In this document: one piece after another, positions 27,821-36,117 of the stretch
Position numbering within the stretch: position 1 is the first letter of the stretch
How the letters are laid out: each line of letters opens with the position of its first letter
Source: Pandoraea oxalativorans
GTDB lineage: Bacteria; Pseudomonadota; Gammaproteobacteria; Burkholderiales; Burkholderiaceae
Length of the DNA stretch: 64,000 nt
Direction of reading: 5' to 3'
Assembly (NCBI RefSeq): GCF_000972785.3
Contig: NZ_CP011253.3
Coordinates: forward strand, 3,782,001 to 3,846,000
The notes under the pieces: model-generated
The model's database searches: none
What the model saw: only the letters and a program-made list of their open reading frames with translations
What the model was told of the DNA's origin: nothing
Position numbers and translations under genes: made by a program

Positions 27821-29512
27821 TTAGCGCTGCGCGGTCTTGGTGACCTTCGTCGCAGGCTTCGCGGACGACTTCGCGACAGCCTTGGCAGGTGCCTTCGCTG
27901 CAGCCTTGACCGGCGCCTTGGACGCGACCTTGGCGGCCGGTGCCGCCTTGCTGGCGACCGCCGTCTTGGTCGGCTTGGCGGCCGGACGATGGTCGACCAC
28001 ACGAATCATCTTGCCGTTCTTGCCGCGTACCAGACGCGTGCGCGGTGCATCGTCGTCGTCCTTCGCGGCGACCGGCTCCGGTGCGGAGGCGGCAACCACG
28101 CGCGAGGCGTCCTTGACGGGCACATGCAGCACCAGCAGTTGGCCTGAGGTCAGCGTGTCGCGGCGCAGGCGGTTCCAGCTCTTGATCTGCGCAACGCTCA
28201 CACCGCTACGCGAGGCCACGCCAGCGAGCGTGTCGTGCTTGCGGGCGCGGACCATCACCTTGCGCGTGTCGGGCAGATCCGGTTCGAGGGCCAGCACGGC
28301 GCTGCTCGCGACCGAGGCGCTGATGTCCTGATCGATGTCGTCCGAGCGCGGCACCAGCAGCGTCGAGCCCGCCTTCAGGCGCATGCGCGGAGCAATGTTG
28401 TTGACGGAGCGAATGACGGCGGCGTCCACGCCCAGCTTGCGCGCCACGTCTTCCGGGCGCTCGCGCGACGCCGACGTGTACGTCGTCCAGCTCGACAGCG
28501 GCTTGTCGTAGCCCTTCAGACGGCGCTGGAACACTTCGGCGCTGTCGAACGGCAACAGAATCTGCGGCTGCGCAGCACCCAGAATCACCGGCTTGCGGAA
28601 GGACGGGTTGAGCGCGCGGAATTCGTCGAGCGGCAGATCGGCCAGCTTGGCGGCCAGCGCCACATCGATATCGCGCTTGGTAGTGACGCTCACGAAATAC
28701 GGGTGATTCGGAATCTCCGGCAGCTTCACGCTGTAGATGTCCGGACGCGCAATGATGTTCTTGATGGCCTGGAGCTTCGGCACGTAATAGCGCGTCTCCG
28801 TGGGCATGCGCAAACTCAGGTAATCGGTCGGCAGACCCTGCGCCTGATTGCGGTCGATGGCGCGCTGCACGTTGCCCTCACCCCAGTTATAGGCGGCCAG
28901 TGCGAGATGCCAGTCGCCGAACATCGCGTAGAGCTTCGAGAGGTAATCGAGTGCGGCGGTCGTCGAGGCGAGCACATCGCGGCGCTCGTCCTGGAACATG
29001 TTCTGCTTGAGGTTGTACGTCTTGCCCGTGCTGGGGATGAACTGCCACATGCCGGCGGCCTTGGCCGTCGAGAGCGCCTGCGGGTTGTATGCGCTTTCCA
29101 CGAACGGCAGCAGCGCGAGTTCCGTCGGCATATGACGGCGCTCAAGCTCTTCGACGATGTGGAACAGATACTTCTCGGAACGCTGGATCATGCGCTCGAC
29201 ATACTCGGGGCGCTGCGCGTACCACTGCGTGCGATCCTGCGCGAGGTCGGTGTCGAGGTCGGGAATGGAAAATCCGTGGCGGATGCGCGACCAGAGATCG
29301 GCGTCGTCGCTGCCGTAGGCCAGATCGTTGATCGAGTCGTTGTCCAGGTCGATGGTCTGATCGCTGGAGACGCGCTGCTTGCCTTTTGCGGTCGACGCGA
29401 CAGGCGATTTGCTCTGCGCATCGGGCGTGGAATTCGATGCACCTGTGGTCGGCGCTGTGCTGGCACACGCTGCGAGAAGCAGCGTCAGGAGCAAGCTAAC
29501 GATAAGTCGCAT
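27821..29512 (-). CDS. mltD: Membrane-bound lytic murein transglycosylase D
   Basis: The 563-residue lipoprotein starts with a signal peptide ending LLAAC, so Cys16 should carry the lipid anchor. The SLT domain (about 110-260) has the catalytic Glu in LLPFVESAYNPQA and the MWQFIPSTGKTYNL and ALAAYNWGEGNV motifs. One or two LysM peptidoglycan-binding domains follow (one clear at about 420-470: KHDTLAGVASRSGVSVAQIKSWN). The last 60 residues are a Lys/Ala/Pro-rich tail, histone-H1-like, which is unusual for a periplasmic enzyme. It cuts glycan strands with 1,6-anhydro ends. The gene heads the conserved block with gloB, the methyltransferase, rnhA, dnaQ and a tRNA. Confidence 0.94.
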   Translation of the reverse strand: MRLIVSLLLTLLLAACASTAPTTGASNSTPDAQSKSPVASTAKGKQRVSSDQTIDLDNDSINDLAYGSDDADLWSRIRHGFSIPDLDTDLAQDRTQWYAQRPEYVERMIQRSEKYLFHIVEELERRHMPTELALLPFVESAYNPQALSTAKAAGMWQFIPSTGKTYNLKQNMFQDERRDVLASTTAALDYLSKLYAMFGDWHLALAAYNWGEGNVQRAIDRNQAQGLPTDYLSLRMPTETRYYVPKLQAIKNIIARPDIYSVKLPEIPNHPYFVSVTTKRDIDVALAAKLADLPLDEFRALNPSFRKPVILGAAQPQILLPFDSAEVFQRRLKGYDKPLSSWTTYTSASRERPEDVARKLGVDAAVIRSVNNIAPRMRLKAGSTLLVPRSDDIDQDISASVASSAVLALEPDLPDTRKVMVRARKHDTLAGVASRSGVSVAQIKSWNRLRRDTLTSGQLLVLHVPVKDASRVVAASAPEPVAAKDDDDAPRTRLVRGKNGKMIRVVDHRPAAKPTKTAVASKAAPAAKVASKAPVKAAAKAPAKAVAKSSAKPATKVTKTAQR

Positions 29513-29887
29513 TGATCGGGCTCGATTTGGGTTACATCTTCATGAAATTGGCAAGGATGGTAAGGAAACCCTTCAGATGCGTCAACCTTTCTGCCTAAAT
29601 TTTTTGCAAAATTTACGCAAAAATGCCCCAAAAATAAGGGTTATCCCCGAGTTTGAATTCACAAATTGTGGTCGCGACGAGACGCATTTTTGACGCGCTT
29701 TGTGACGGCAAGTGGGTATACGATGCCATCGACATGACACCGAAACTTCACACTTTGGGCGATTCGTCAGGGCGGAGCAGGCGGTGACAAACCTGTCAAC
29801 GTCCGCTCTGTGACAGAGCGCATGATGCGCCGCGATGTTGACAGCGCAGCATATGCACAGCTAGCGCTTTGCGCGCCGCCTGTGAAA
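29513..29887. other. AT-rich spacer upstream of mltD
   Basis: About 375 nt between gloB end and mltD start, both minus strand. The part at 29590-29700 is strikingly AT-rich and holds TTTTTGC at 29601-29607 mirrored by GCAAAAA at 29617-29623. It should contain the mltD promoter. No gene or RNA is recognised. Confidence 0.45.
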
Positions 29888-30715
29888 TCAGCGAAAGGTG
29901 TCTTTCCAGCCGCGCACGGTCGCGAAGACCGCTTCGCGCGAGAGCGACGTGCGTCCCGCGTGGGCTTCGGCGGCCGCCACCACGGCCGGGGCGTCGCTGC
30001 GAAGGAAGGGATTGGTCACGCGCTCCTGCGCGAGCGTCGTGGGCAGCGTCGGGCGACCGGCTGCACGTAGCGCCGTCGCTTCCCGATGCCACGCGCCGAG
30101 CGCCTCGTTATCCGGATCCACGGCGAGCGCGAAGCGGATATTCGATAACGTATATTCATGCGCGCAGTGCACGAGGGTGGCGGGCGGCAGCGCGGCGAGC
30201 GCATCCAACGATGCGAGCATCTGAGCGGGCGTGCCTTCGAACAGTCGGCCGCATCCGCACGAGAACAACGTATCGCCGCAGAAGAGGCGCGGTGCACCGG
30301 CCGCCCCCGCACCGAGGAAGTAAGCGATGTGGCCGGCGGTGTGGCCGGGCACGTCGATCACCTGAAGCGTCATCGCGGGCGATGCAATGTGCACCGTCTC
30401 GCCGCGGTTGTGCGGATGATCGACGCAGGCAATTGCCTCATGCGCGGGACCGTGCACCGGCACGTCGAAACGTTCGAGCAACGCATCGACGCCACCGATG
30501 TGATCGGCATGTTTGTGCGTGATGAGGATGGCGCGCAGCGTGAGGTGGCGCGATTCGAGATAGGCGAGCACCGGCGCAGCGTCGCCCGGGTCCACCACGA
30601 CGGCATCTTTGCCGTTGTCGACGACCCAGAGATAATTGTCCTGGAACGCCGGGACCGGAAAGACGGTCAGTGTTCCGGCCGACTGGCCACTCACCGCATC
30701 TGCGTGCGCATCCAT
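29888..30715 (-). CDS. gloB: Hydroxyacylglutathione hydrolase (glyoxalase II)
   Basis: The metallo-beta-lactamase-fold hydrolase has the binuclear zinc motif THKHADH (His67, His69, Asp71, His72), VDVPGHTAGHIAYFLG with the next His, and FCGDTLFSCGCGRLFEG with the bridging Asp. It turns S-lactoyl-glutathione into lactate and glutathione, finishing methylglyoxal detoxification. Length is about 275 residues from ATG 30715. That start leaves only 14 nt to the divergent methyltransferase; GTG at 30694 (MSGQSAGTLTVFP when read as start) fits the usual short N-terminus better, while a still longer frame would overlap the neighbour. Start uncertain, identity secure. Confidence 0.93.
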   Translation of the reverse strand: MDAHADAVSGQSAGTLTVFPVPAFQDNYLWVVDNGKDAVVVDPGDAAPVLAYLESRHLTLRAILITHKHADHIGGVDALLERFDVPVHGPAHEAIACVDHPHNRGETVHIASPAMTLQVIDVPGHTAGHIAYFLGAGAAGAPRLFCGDTLFSCGCGRLFEGTPAQMLASLDALAALPPATLVHCAHEYTLSNIRFALAVDPDNEALGAWHREATALRAAGRPTLPTTLAQERVTNPFLRSDAPAVVAAAEAHAGRTSLSREAVFATVRGWKDTFR

Positions 30716-30729
30716 ATATACTCGCCACC

Positions 30730-31599
30730 ATGTCAGAACGTCCAATTATAGACTGGCCCGTCTGGCTCGTCTCACCGCCAGGCCGCTACGCGCTCGCATG
30801 GGAACAGGCTCTCTTCGACCAATGGGTCGGGGATCTGTTCGGCTATCACGCGTTGCAGTTGGGCCGTCCCGAGCTCGATACGCTACGCGAAAACCGCATG
30901 CCCTACCGGGGCCTCATCCTGCCTGCTGCGCGCGGCCCGGAGGCTCCGCCGCTCCTCACCAAAGCCGCCAGCGACACGACCGGTTGCACGCCCTCCGGCA
31001 CGCCGGGCGGCGCGAGCGCGGAGATGGTCGCACGCGATATCCTCGTGAGCCGCTTCGACGAACTGCCGATCGCCACGGCCAGCACAGATCTTGTGGTGCT
31101 GCCGCACGTGCTCGAGTTTGCCGAGAATCCTCACGACATCCTGCGCGAAGTCGAACGCATTCTCGTGCCGGAAGGCCAGGTCATCATTACCGGATTCAAC
31201 AACCTGAGTCTGTGGGGTGCACGGGAGGAACTGGGTCGGCTTGCCGGCGCGCCGTTCCTGCCGCCGGGGGCCGATCTGATTGCGTTCACCCGCCTGAAGG
31301 ACTGGCTCAAGCTGTTGTCGTTCGATATCGACCGTGGCCGCTTCGGGTGTTATCGTCCGCCGCTTCGTGGCGACCACTGGTTGCAACGTTTCGAATTCAT
31401 GGAGCCTGCAGGCGACCGCTGGTGGCCGATCTTCGGTGCGCTGTATGCCGTGCGGGCGGTCAAACGCGTCAAGGGAATGCGTTTGGTCGGCAAAGTCCGC
31501 AAGCGTATACTCGGCCTCCAGCCAGCGGCGGCGGCACCGGTCGCCACGCCGAATACCACGCATCGCCAACTGGCGGAAACGACCGAAGCGTCCGATTGA
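30730..31599 (+). CDS. SAM-dependent methyltransferase, YafS-like
   Basis: The 289-residue protein is a class I methyltransferase of the Methyltransf_11 kind. The second half of the Rossmann fold is clear: LPIATASTDLVVLPHVLEFAENPHDILREVERILVPEG near 100-140, then VIITGFNNLSLWG. The glycine-rich motif I is poorly preserved at the start, as in E. coli YafS. It lies between divergent gloB and rnhA, exactly where yafS lies in E. coli, so it is its positional counterpart. Substrate unknown. Start ATG 30730 (MSERPIIDWPVWL) is taken because the upstream frame enters gloB. Confidence 0.88.
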   Translation: MSERPIIDWPVWLVSPPGRYALAWEQALFDQWVGDLFGYHALQLGRPELDTLRENRMPYRGLILPAARGPEAPPLLTKAASDTTGCTPSGTPGGASAEMVARDILVSRFDELPIATASTDLVVLPHVLEFAENPHDILREVERILVPEGQVIITGFNNLSLWGAREELGRLAGAPFLPPGADLIAFTRLKDWLKLLSFDIDRGRFGCYRPPLRGDHWLQRFEFMEPAGDRWWPIFGALYAVRAVKRVKGMRLVGKVRKRILGLQPAAAAPVATPNTTHRQLAETTEASD

Positions 31600-31610
31600 T
31601 TGTTTGAGAG

Positions 31611-32057
31611 ATGACCTTGCCGCAAGTTGAGATCTATACCGACGGCGCCTGCAAAGGCAATCCCGGCCCCGGCGGATGGGGCGCCCTGCTCGTCGCGGGC
31701 AAGCACCGCAAGGAAATGTTCGGCGGCGAGCCCAACACCACGAACAACCGCATGGAGCTTCTCGCCGTCATCCGCGCGCTCGAAGCCCTGAACAAGCCCT
31801 GTCAGGTCGTGCTGCATACCGACTCGCAGTATGTCCAGAAAGGCATCAGCGAGTGGATTCACGGCTGGAAGGCACGTGGCTGGAAAACGGCCGCGAAGGA
31901 ACCGGTGAAGAATGCCGACCTTTGGCAGGAGTTGGACGCCGTCTCGCAAAAGCACGATATCGACTGGCGCTGGGTAAAGGGGCATGCGGGGCACGATGGC
32001 AACGAAGCTGCAGACCAGTTGGCCAATCGCGGCGTCGAGAGTCTTCGCCAAAGGTAA
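31611..32057 (+). CDS. rnhA: Ribonuclease HI
   Basis: The 148-residue protein is full length. The catalytic carboxylates are Asp11 in [16 protein letters not shown], Glu49 in NRMELLAV, Asp71 in HTDSQYV and Asp135 in GNEAADQLA; His125 in [10 protein letters not shown] is the mobile-loop His. The basic protrusion that grips the hybrid is present as [18 protein letters not shown]. It removes the RNA strand of RNA-DNA hybrids such as R-loops and primers. It follows the methyltransferase by 11 nt and precedes dnaQ by 113 nt, all on the plus strand. In E. coli rnhA and dnaQ are divergent, so this is a rearranged form of the same block. Confidence 0.97.
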   Translation: MTLPQVEIYTDGACKGNPGPGGWGALLVAGKHRKEMFGGEPNTTNNRMELLAVIRALEALNKPCQVVLHTDSQYVQKGISEWIHGWKARGWKTAAKEPVKNADLWQELDAVSQKHDIDWRWVKGHAGHDGNEAADQLANRGVESLRQR

Positions 32058-32170
32058 GCCAGTAATCCGATAAGCCCTTCGCATCATCCGCACACTGCGT
32101 GAAGACGTTGCCATAGGCAATAGCCCGCAGTGCGCCAATTCCGAAAGCACACGAAACACGACCGAACATC

Positions 32171-32911
32171 ATGCGACAACTGATCCTCGATACCGAAACC
32201 ACCGGCCTGAATGCCAAGACGGGCGACCGTCTGTTGGAAATCGGTTGCGTGGAACTGGTCAACCGACGCCTGACCGGCAACAACCTGCACTTCTACATCG
32301 ACCCCGAGCGCGACAGCGATCCGGGCGCATTGGCGGTGCACGGCCTCACGACCGAATTTCTCTCCGACAAACCGAAGTTTGCCGAGATCGCCGAGCAGTT
32401 GCGCGAGTACTGCCGCGGCGCCGAGATCATCATTCACAACGCGGCGTTCGACCTGGGCTTTCTCGACATGGAGTACAGCCGCCTCGGCTGGCCGCCGTTC
32501 ATGGAGCATTGTTCGGGGCTGATCGACACGTTGCTGCGCGCGCGCGAAATGTTTCCGGGACGCCGCAACTCACTCGACGCGTTGTGCGAACGACTCGGCG
32601 TGAACAACGCGCACCGTACGTTGCACGGCGCGTTGCTCGATGCGGAACTGCTCGCGGACGTCTATCTCGCGATGACGCGCGGTCAGGAAAGTCTCGTCAT
32701 CGACGACGGCGAAGGTGACGAAAGCAACGACGGCGTGCCGCGCGAGAAGATTTCGTTGCGTCAGTTCGATCTGCCGGTGATCCTCGCGGCCAGCGAAGAA
32801 GTGGCGTTGCACGACGGCGTACTCAACGGCATCGACAAGGGCATGAAGGGGACGTGCGTGTGGCGCACGGAACCGACGCCGCCCGAAGGCGAAGCGCCGG
32901 CAGCGCCCTGA
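32171..32911 (+). CDS. dnaQ: DNA polymerase III epsilon subunit (proofreading 3'-5' exonuclease)
   Basis: The 246-residue protein has the DEDDh exonuclease motifs: Exo I LDTETTGL near 6-13, Exo II HNAAFDLGFLDMEY near 97-110, and Exo III RTLHGALLDAELLADVYL near 155-172, with the catalytic His. A clamp-binding motif follows: KISLRQFDLPV near 195-205 fits the QxxLxxF-like epsilon site. The C-terminal tail for alpha binding is present and Pro-rich. It edits replication errors in the replisome. tRNA-Val lies 275 nt downstream on the same strand. Confidence 0.96.
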   Translation: MRQLILDTETTGLNAKTGDRLLEIGCVELVNRRLTGNNLHFYIDPERDSDPGALAVHGLTTEFLSDKPKFAEIAEQLREYCRGAEIIIHNAAFDLGFLDMEYSRLGWPPFMEHCSGLIDTLLRAREMFPGRRNSLDALCERLGVNNAHRTLHGALLDAELLADVYLAMTRGQESLVIDDGEGDESNDGVPREKISLRQFDLPVILAASEEVALHDGVLNGIDKGMKGTCVWRTEPTPPEGEAPAAP

Positions 32912-32966
32912 TTGCACGATCCGTAGGCGAAGACCACGAGCCTTGCGAAAATTTCGCGCAAAGCCC

Positions 32967-32995
32967 TTCCCAAACGAAGAAAACGTCCCTATAAT
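32967..32995 (+). promoter_or_regulatory. Sigma-70 promoter TTCCCA-17-TATAAT upstream of tRNA-Val
   Basis: A perfect TATAAT at 32990-32995 is preceded by TTCCCA at 32967-32972 with a 17-nt spacer. Transcription should begin near 33002, about 185 nt before the tRNA, and directly at the base of the predicted fold at 33003-33072. Confidence 0.7.
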
Positions 32996-33002
32996 CGCTG
33001 TC

Positions 33003-33146
33003 TTTGCTGCTTGCGAGTCATCGCAAGAAACGACGTGAAGTGATCGAGAGATATCATCACGACGGCAGCAAAACAGAACAAAAGAAAAGTTGCAGACTTC
33101 TACGAAAACAGTTAAAGTTCTGCTCCTGATTGCGAAAGAAGAACTT
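33003..33146 (+). ncRNA. Candidate structured RNA leader upstream of tRNA-Val
   Basis: A closing helix of TTTGCTGC (33003-33010) with GCAGCAAA (33065-33072) encloses two hairpins. Hairpin 1 is TTGCGA-GTCA-TCGCAA (33011-33026). Hairpin 2 pairs CGTGA (33034-33038) with TCACG (33057-33061) and TGAT (33041-33044) with ATCA (33053-33056) around an 8-nt loop. A further stem joins AAGTTCT (33115-33121) and AGAACTT (33140-33146). No open frame with a ribosome site is present. It may be the leader of the tRNA precursor or a separate small RNA. I do not recognise the family. Confidence 0.45.
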
Positions 33147-33185
33147 CAGCAATCGACACTAAGTCATTGATTTAGTTAATGATTT

Positions 33186-33260
33186 GGGTGGTTAGCTCAG
33201 CGGTAGAGCACTGCCTTCACACGGCAGGGGTCACAGGTTCAATCCCTGTACCACCCACCA
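33186..33260 (+). tRNA. tRNA-Val (anticodon CAC)
   Basis: A full 75-nt cloverleaf including the encoded CCA. The acceptor stem pairs GGGTGGT with ACCACCC. The anticodon arm CTGCC-TTCACAC-GGCAG presents CAC, reading GUG valine codons. The T arm has GGTTCAATCC. It lies between dnaQ and a terminator. E. coli has a tRNA-Asp at the same relative place after dnaQ. Confidence 0.97.
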
Positions 33261-33281
33261 GATTCGCGCGAACCGCGCAGA

Positions 33282-33318
33282 AAAGGCCCTCAAGCATATG
33301 CCGAGGGCCTTTTTCTTT
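33282..33318 (+). terminator. Terminator after tRNA-Val
   Basis: AAAGGCCCTC at 33282-33291 pairs with GAGGGCCTTT at 33303-33312, followed by more Ts. It ends the tRNA transcript 22 nt after CCA. Confidence 0.88.
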
Positions 33319-33455
33319 TTCCACCGAAATCTGTAGCGCAAAGTGGGTGCAGCAACGGTGGGCATGTGAATCAGACTACACCGCTCGAATGCTCAAGTAT
33401 GCGGCACAAGGCCGCACCCTGAATGGTTGCGCTGCCGGGGAACGCGTCGCGCTCG

Positions 33456-34682
33456 TCAACGCTTGAATCCCGCCGCGCCCACCACACGAACGTCCGGCCC
33501 CATCAGCGAATAGACGATCCCGGCATTGTTCGCCGCCGCGCCGGTCAGCACACCCTGCGTCGAGAATTGGCATCCGCCCGCGCAAGCACCGCCCGTCACG
33601 TTTTGCGTCATCGTGCTGAATGTCGCACGCGCACCATCGGGGCCGACGGTCGTCGATCCGGCGCCGGTCACGTAGGTCGGCCCCGCCGACATCGCGATGT
33701 TCAGATTCGGCGTGACGGCATACTGCGCGTTCTGGAAGGCGATGCTCAGATTGCCCGAGAGCGTACCCACCGCCCCCGTCGCCATATCGATAGCCTTTGT
33801 CGCACCGGCAAGCGCGTACGTCATCGTGCCGCTCACCGGCAGATTCGCATCGAGCGTCGGACGACCGATGACGTAAGGCATACCTGCGCTCCATGTCGAC
33901 AGATCGAAGGTGACGCCGTGATCCGCCACCGTGCCCGCCGTCCAGCGCCCCCAGCCAAGGTCTTCCAGTGCGCCGGTATCGGTTGCCGTCACGCCGGACA
34001 CCACGTTGAACGGCACCGTCGTACCGGTGAACTTCGTCAGCGCATTCGCACTGTTGAAGACACCCGCGCCGATGCCGAGATTCGCCAGCCCGTCCGAACC
34101 CCAGTTCATCATGTAGTAGTCCACGCCGTTAGAGAGCACCAGGGGCGGCTCCGTGGGCGTGACGGGAGGCTTCGTTTCCTTCGGAGGCAAAGGAATCACA
34201 ATGATGTCCGGCGACGGCAATGTGAGGATTGGCGCGATGGGAAGTGGGATCGGTGCCGTCGGTGCCTTCGGTGGGATTGCGGCAATAAGCGGCGGCGGCG
34301 TGAAAAGCAGGCCCGGATTCTGCGGGATAACCACCGGCGGTACCGCGAAGGAAGAATTGAAGCCGAACTGCCCCGCGCTGAATTGCTGCGCCCCGCCCGG
34401 ATTGGTCACCGTCACCAGGCCGTCGGCCACCTGAACGTACAAACCGGGGGCCATCCCCGACTGTGCGGAGGCCGACGGTGACGCAGAAGCCTGCAACGGC
34501 TGAGAGTCGAACCGGAGGTAATCCGACGCAGGCGCCCGGGGAAGTGTCGGCACAATTGTCTGGGCATTCGCCGACACACTGCCCAGCGTCGCCAATCCCG
34601 GCAACGCAACGATCCACCCGGCAACCCGCCAGGCACACAGACGGGACATGCCCCGCGCTATCGACAGTGGCTTGCGCTTCAT
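33456..34682 (-). CDS. Secreted protein with Pro-rich linker and TbpB-like barrel, probable Slam cargo
   Basis: The 408-residue protein starts at ATG 34682 with a long signal peptide ending about SVSANAQ; there is no lipobox, so it should be soluble after export. Residues about 60-105 (GLYVQVADGLVTVTNPGG, SAGQFGF) resemble the end of FecR-type domains. A proline-rich linker (about 105-185) follows. The last 200 residues look like an eight-stranded barrel as in TbpB and other type XI cargo, with weakly repeated GTLSGNLSIAFQNAQYAV-like strands and a C-terminal YSLMGPDVRVVGAAGFKR. It is 43 nt downstream of the Slam-like gene in the same unit. I infer that it is exported by that neighbour; function at the surface is unknown. 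Confidence 0.65.
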   Translation of the reverse strand: MKRKPLSIARGMSRLCAWRVAGWIVALPGLATLGSVSANAQTIVPTLPRAPASDYLRFDSQPLQASASPSASAQSGMAPGLYVQVADGLVTVTNPGGAQQFSAGQFGFNSSFAVPPVVIPQNPGLLFTPPPLIAAIPPKAPTAPIPLPIAPILTLPSPDIIVIPLPPKETKPPVTPTEPPLVLSNGVDYYMMNWGSDGLANLGIGAGVFNSANALTKFTGTTVPFNVVSGVTATDTGALEDLGWGRWTAGTVADHGVTFDLSTWSAGMPYVIGRPTLDANLPVSGTMTYALAGATKAIDMATGAVGTLSGNLSIAFQNAQYAVTPNLNIAMSAGPTYVTGAGSTTVGPDGARATFSTMTQNVTGGACAGGCQFSTQGVLTGAAANNAGIVYSLMGPDVRVVGAAGFKR

Positions 34683-34725
34683 GGTGTTTCGCACCGAATC
34701 GGATTGACGGACTTGGCGAGGGAGA

Positions 34726-36117
34726 TCAACGGAAGTCATAGCGGGCCACGATCTCGTAAACACTACGGTGGTACTGATACAGCGGCTGACTGGAGCCGTT
34801 GCGCGTGAAGGTGTATTGCGGCGTGATCGAAAACGCCTTCGTCGCGAAGTACGAATAGCCAGCTCTCACATCAAGCTGACGATCGCGGCGCTCGACCAGA
34901 AACAGACTGTCCAGCGTGTCGTAATTGCGCCGCTCGAAGCTCACGTTGGCGAAGAGCATCTGATTGGGCATCACGTGCCATTCGCCACCGATGCGTCCGC
35001 CCCAAAGGTGATTGCCGAACGCAGCGGACAGGCCGTCCTTGGGACTCTCCCGTCCTGCATACATCGACGCATAGGCCACCGGCTCGCCATAGACCGACGT
35101 AAATCCCTTCACGATGGACGCCCCACCGATGGCGCGATTCACATCGCGGGCGTTCGTGCCCATATAGCGGATCGGCGTGTACTGCGCGAACGCCGCCGCC
35201 TGAAGACTCTCGCCGAGGTCGCGCGTCCACTGCGCGGTGAAACCGTTGAGGTTCCGGTAACTCTCCGAATCGACCCACATATGCTGGTTCGCATATTGCA
35301 GCCCGAAATTGTTCTTGCCGGACAGCCAGTTCGCGCCCAACTGGAACAGGTAGCTCCCCTGATCGAACGCGCGCGCGTTGCCACCATAGCGCCGCACGTC
35401 GACGTCCCCCGATCCCGACACGACAAGGTTCTCCGTCACGGCATGGCGCACGGCCAGACCACCGCTCACGTCGCCGAAATTCGCGGGCGTGCCACGAGAG
35501 CCGCCGTCGAGCACGAACATCAGCCCGCCAAGCGCAGGAATCGCGATGGACGAGTTGGTCGTCGCATTGTTGGCGTTGGTGTCGTGTCCGAAATTGCCCT
35601 GCACGTAGCCGGACCATGCCGTGCGCACACCCACCGGCGCGTCGATCGCATTCAGATAAGCCTGAATCACCGGACGAACGCCTTCGGGCACATCGCCCGC
35701 CGCCACCCCTTCGAATTCCCGCCGGGCGTTCTCTCGCTGGCCCAACAAGAAGTAAGTGCGTCCGAGTTCGAGATGCGTCGGGCCGTCCCCCGGCCGCTCG
35801 GCAATGCTGCGCTTGAGCGCGCGCTCCGCCACGTCGAGATGACCCGTGTCCGCTGCCGCGATGCCGAGCAGGTAATCGTATTCCGCGTCCCCGGCGAGAC
35901 GTCCCTCCAACGGGGCCAGTACGGCATATGCCTGCGCCGGCGACTTTGCTTGCATATGCGCGCGTGCCTGTGCGATGGCGGAACCGCGGGCGTCAGCACT
36001 GACGGACAGTGAGGCATCCGCGGCGGCGACGTCCTCGGACGCCCACGCAACTCCCGTCAGCCCAACAGAAAACGCCGCGGCGACAAGCGCACTGCGGCGA
36101 AGCGATAGTACGGACAT
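34726..36117 (-). CDS. Slam-like outer-membrane protein (TPR plus DUF560-type barrel)
   Basis: The 463-residue protein has a signal peptide ending near GVAWASED. The periplasmic N-terminal part (about 35-160) holds tetratricopeptide repeats (SPAQAYAVLAPLEGRLAGDA, GHLDVAERALKRSIAERPGD, THLELGRTYFLLGQRENAR). From about 170 it is a beta barrel with alternating aromatic strands, ending YEIVARYDFR, an outer-membrane insertion end. TPR plus barrel is the plan of surface lipoprotein assembly modulators (type XI secretion). It is the first gene of a two-gene unit with the secreted protein. ATG 36117 is chosen for its signal peptide; its ribosome site is weak. Confidence 0.75.
   Translation of the reverse strand: MSVLSLRRSALVAAAFSVGLTGVAWASEDVAAADASLSVSADARGSAIAQARAHMQAKSPAQAYAVLAPLEGRLAGDAEYDYLLGIAAADTGHLDVAERALKRSIAERPGDGPTHLELGRTYFLLGQRENARREFEGVAAGDVPEGVRPVIQAYLNAIDAPVGVRTAWSGYVQGNFGHDTNANNATTNSSIAIPALGGLMFVLDGGSRGTPANFGDVSGGLAVRHAVTENLVVSGSGDVDVRRYGGNARAFDQGSYLFQLGANWLSGKNNFGLQYANQHMWVDSESYRNLNGFTAQWTRDLGESLQAAAFAQYTPIRYMGTNARDVNRAIGGASIVKGFTSVYGEPVAYASMYAGRESPKDGLSAAFGNHLWGGRIGGEWHVMPNQMLFANVSFERRNYDTLDSLFLVERRDRQLDVRAGYSYFATKAFSITPQYTFTRNGSSQPLYQYHRSVYEIVARYDFR

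Noticed and set aside
29640..29660. DnaA-box-like TTATCCCCG near AT-rich DNA
   Set aside because: Single site with two mismatches to TTATCCACA and no cluster or replication gene; not an origin.
33186..33260. tRNA-Val considered as an integration site for a genomic island holding the Slam-like pair
   Set aside because: No integrase gene and no repeat of the tRNA 3' end noticed downstream.
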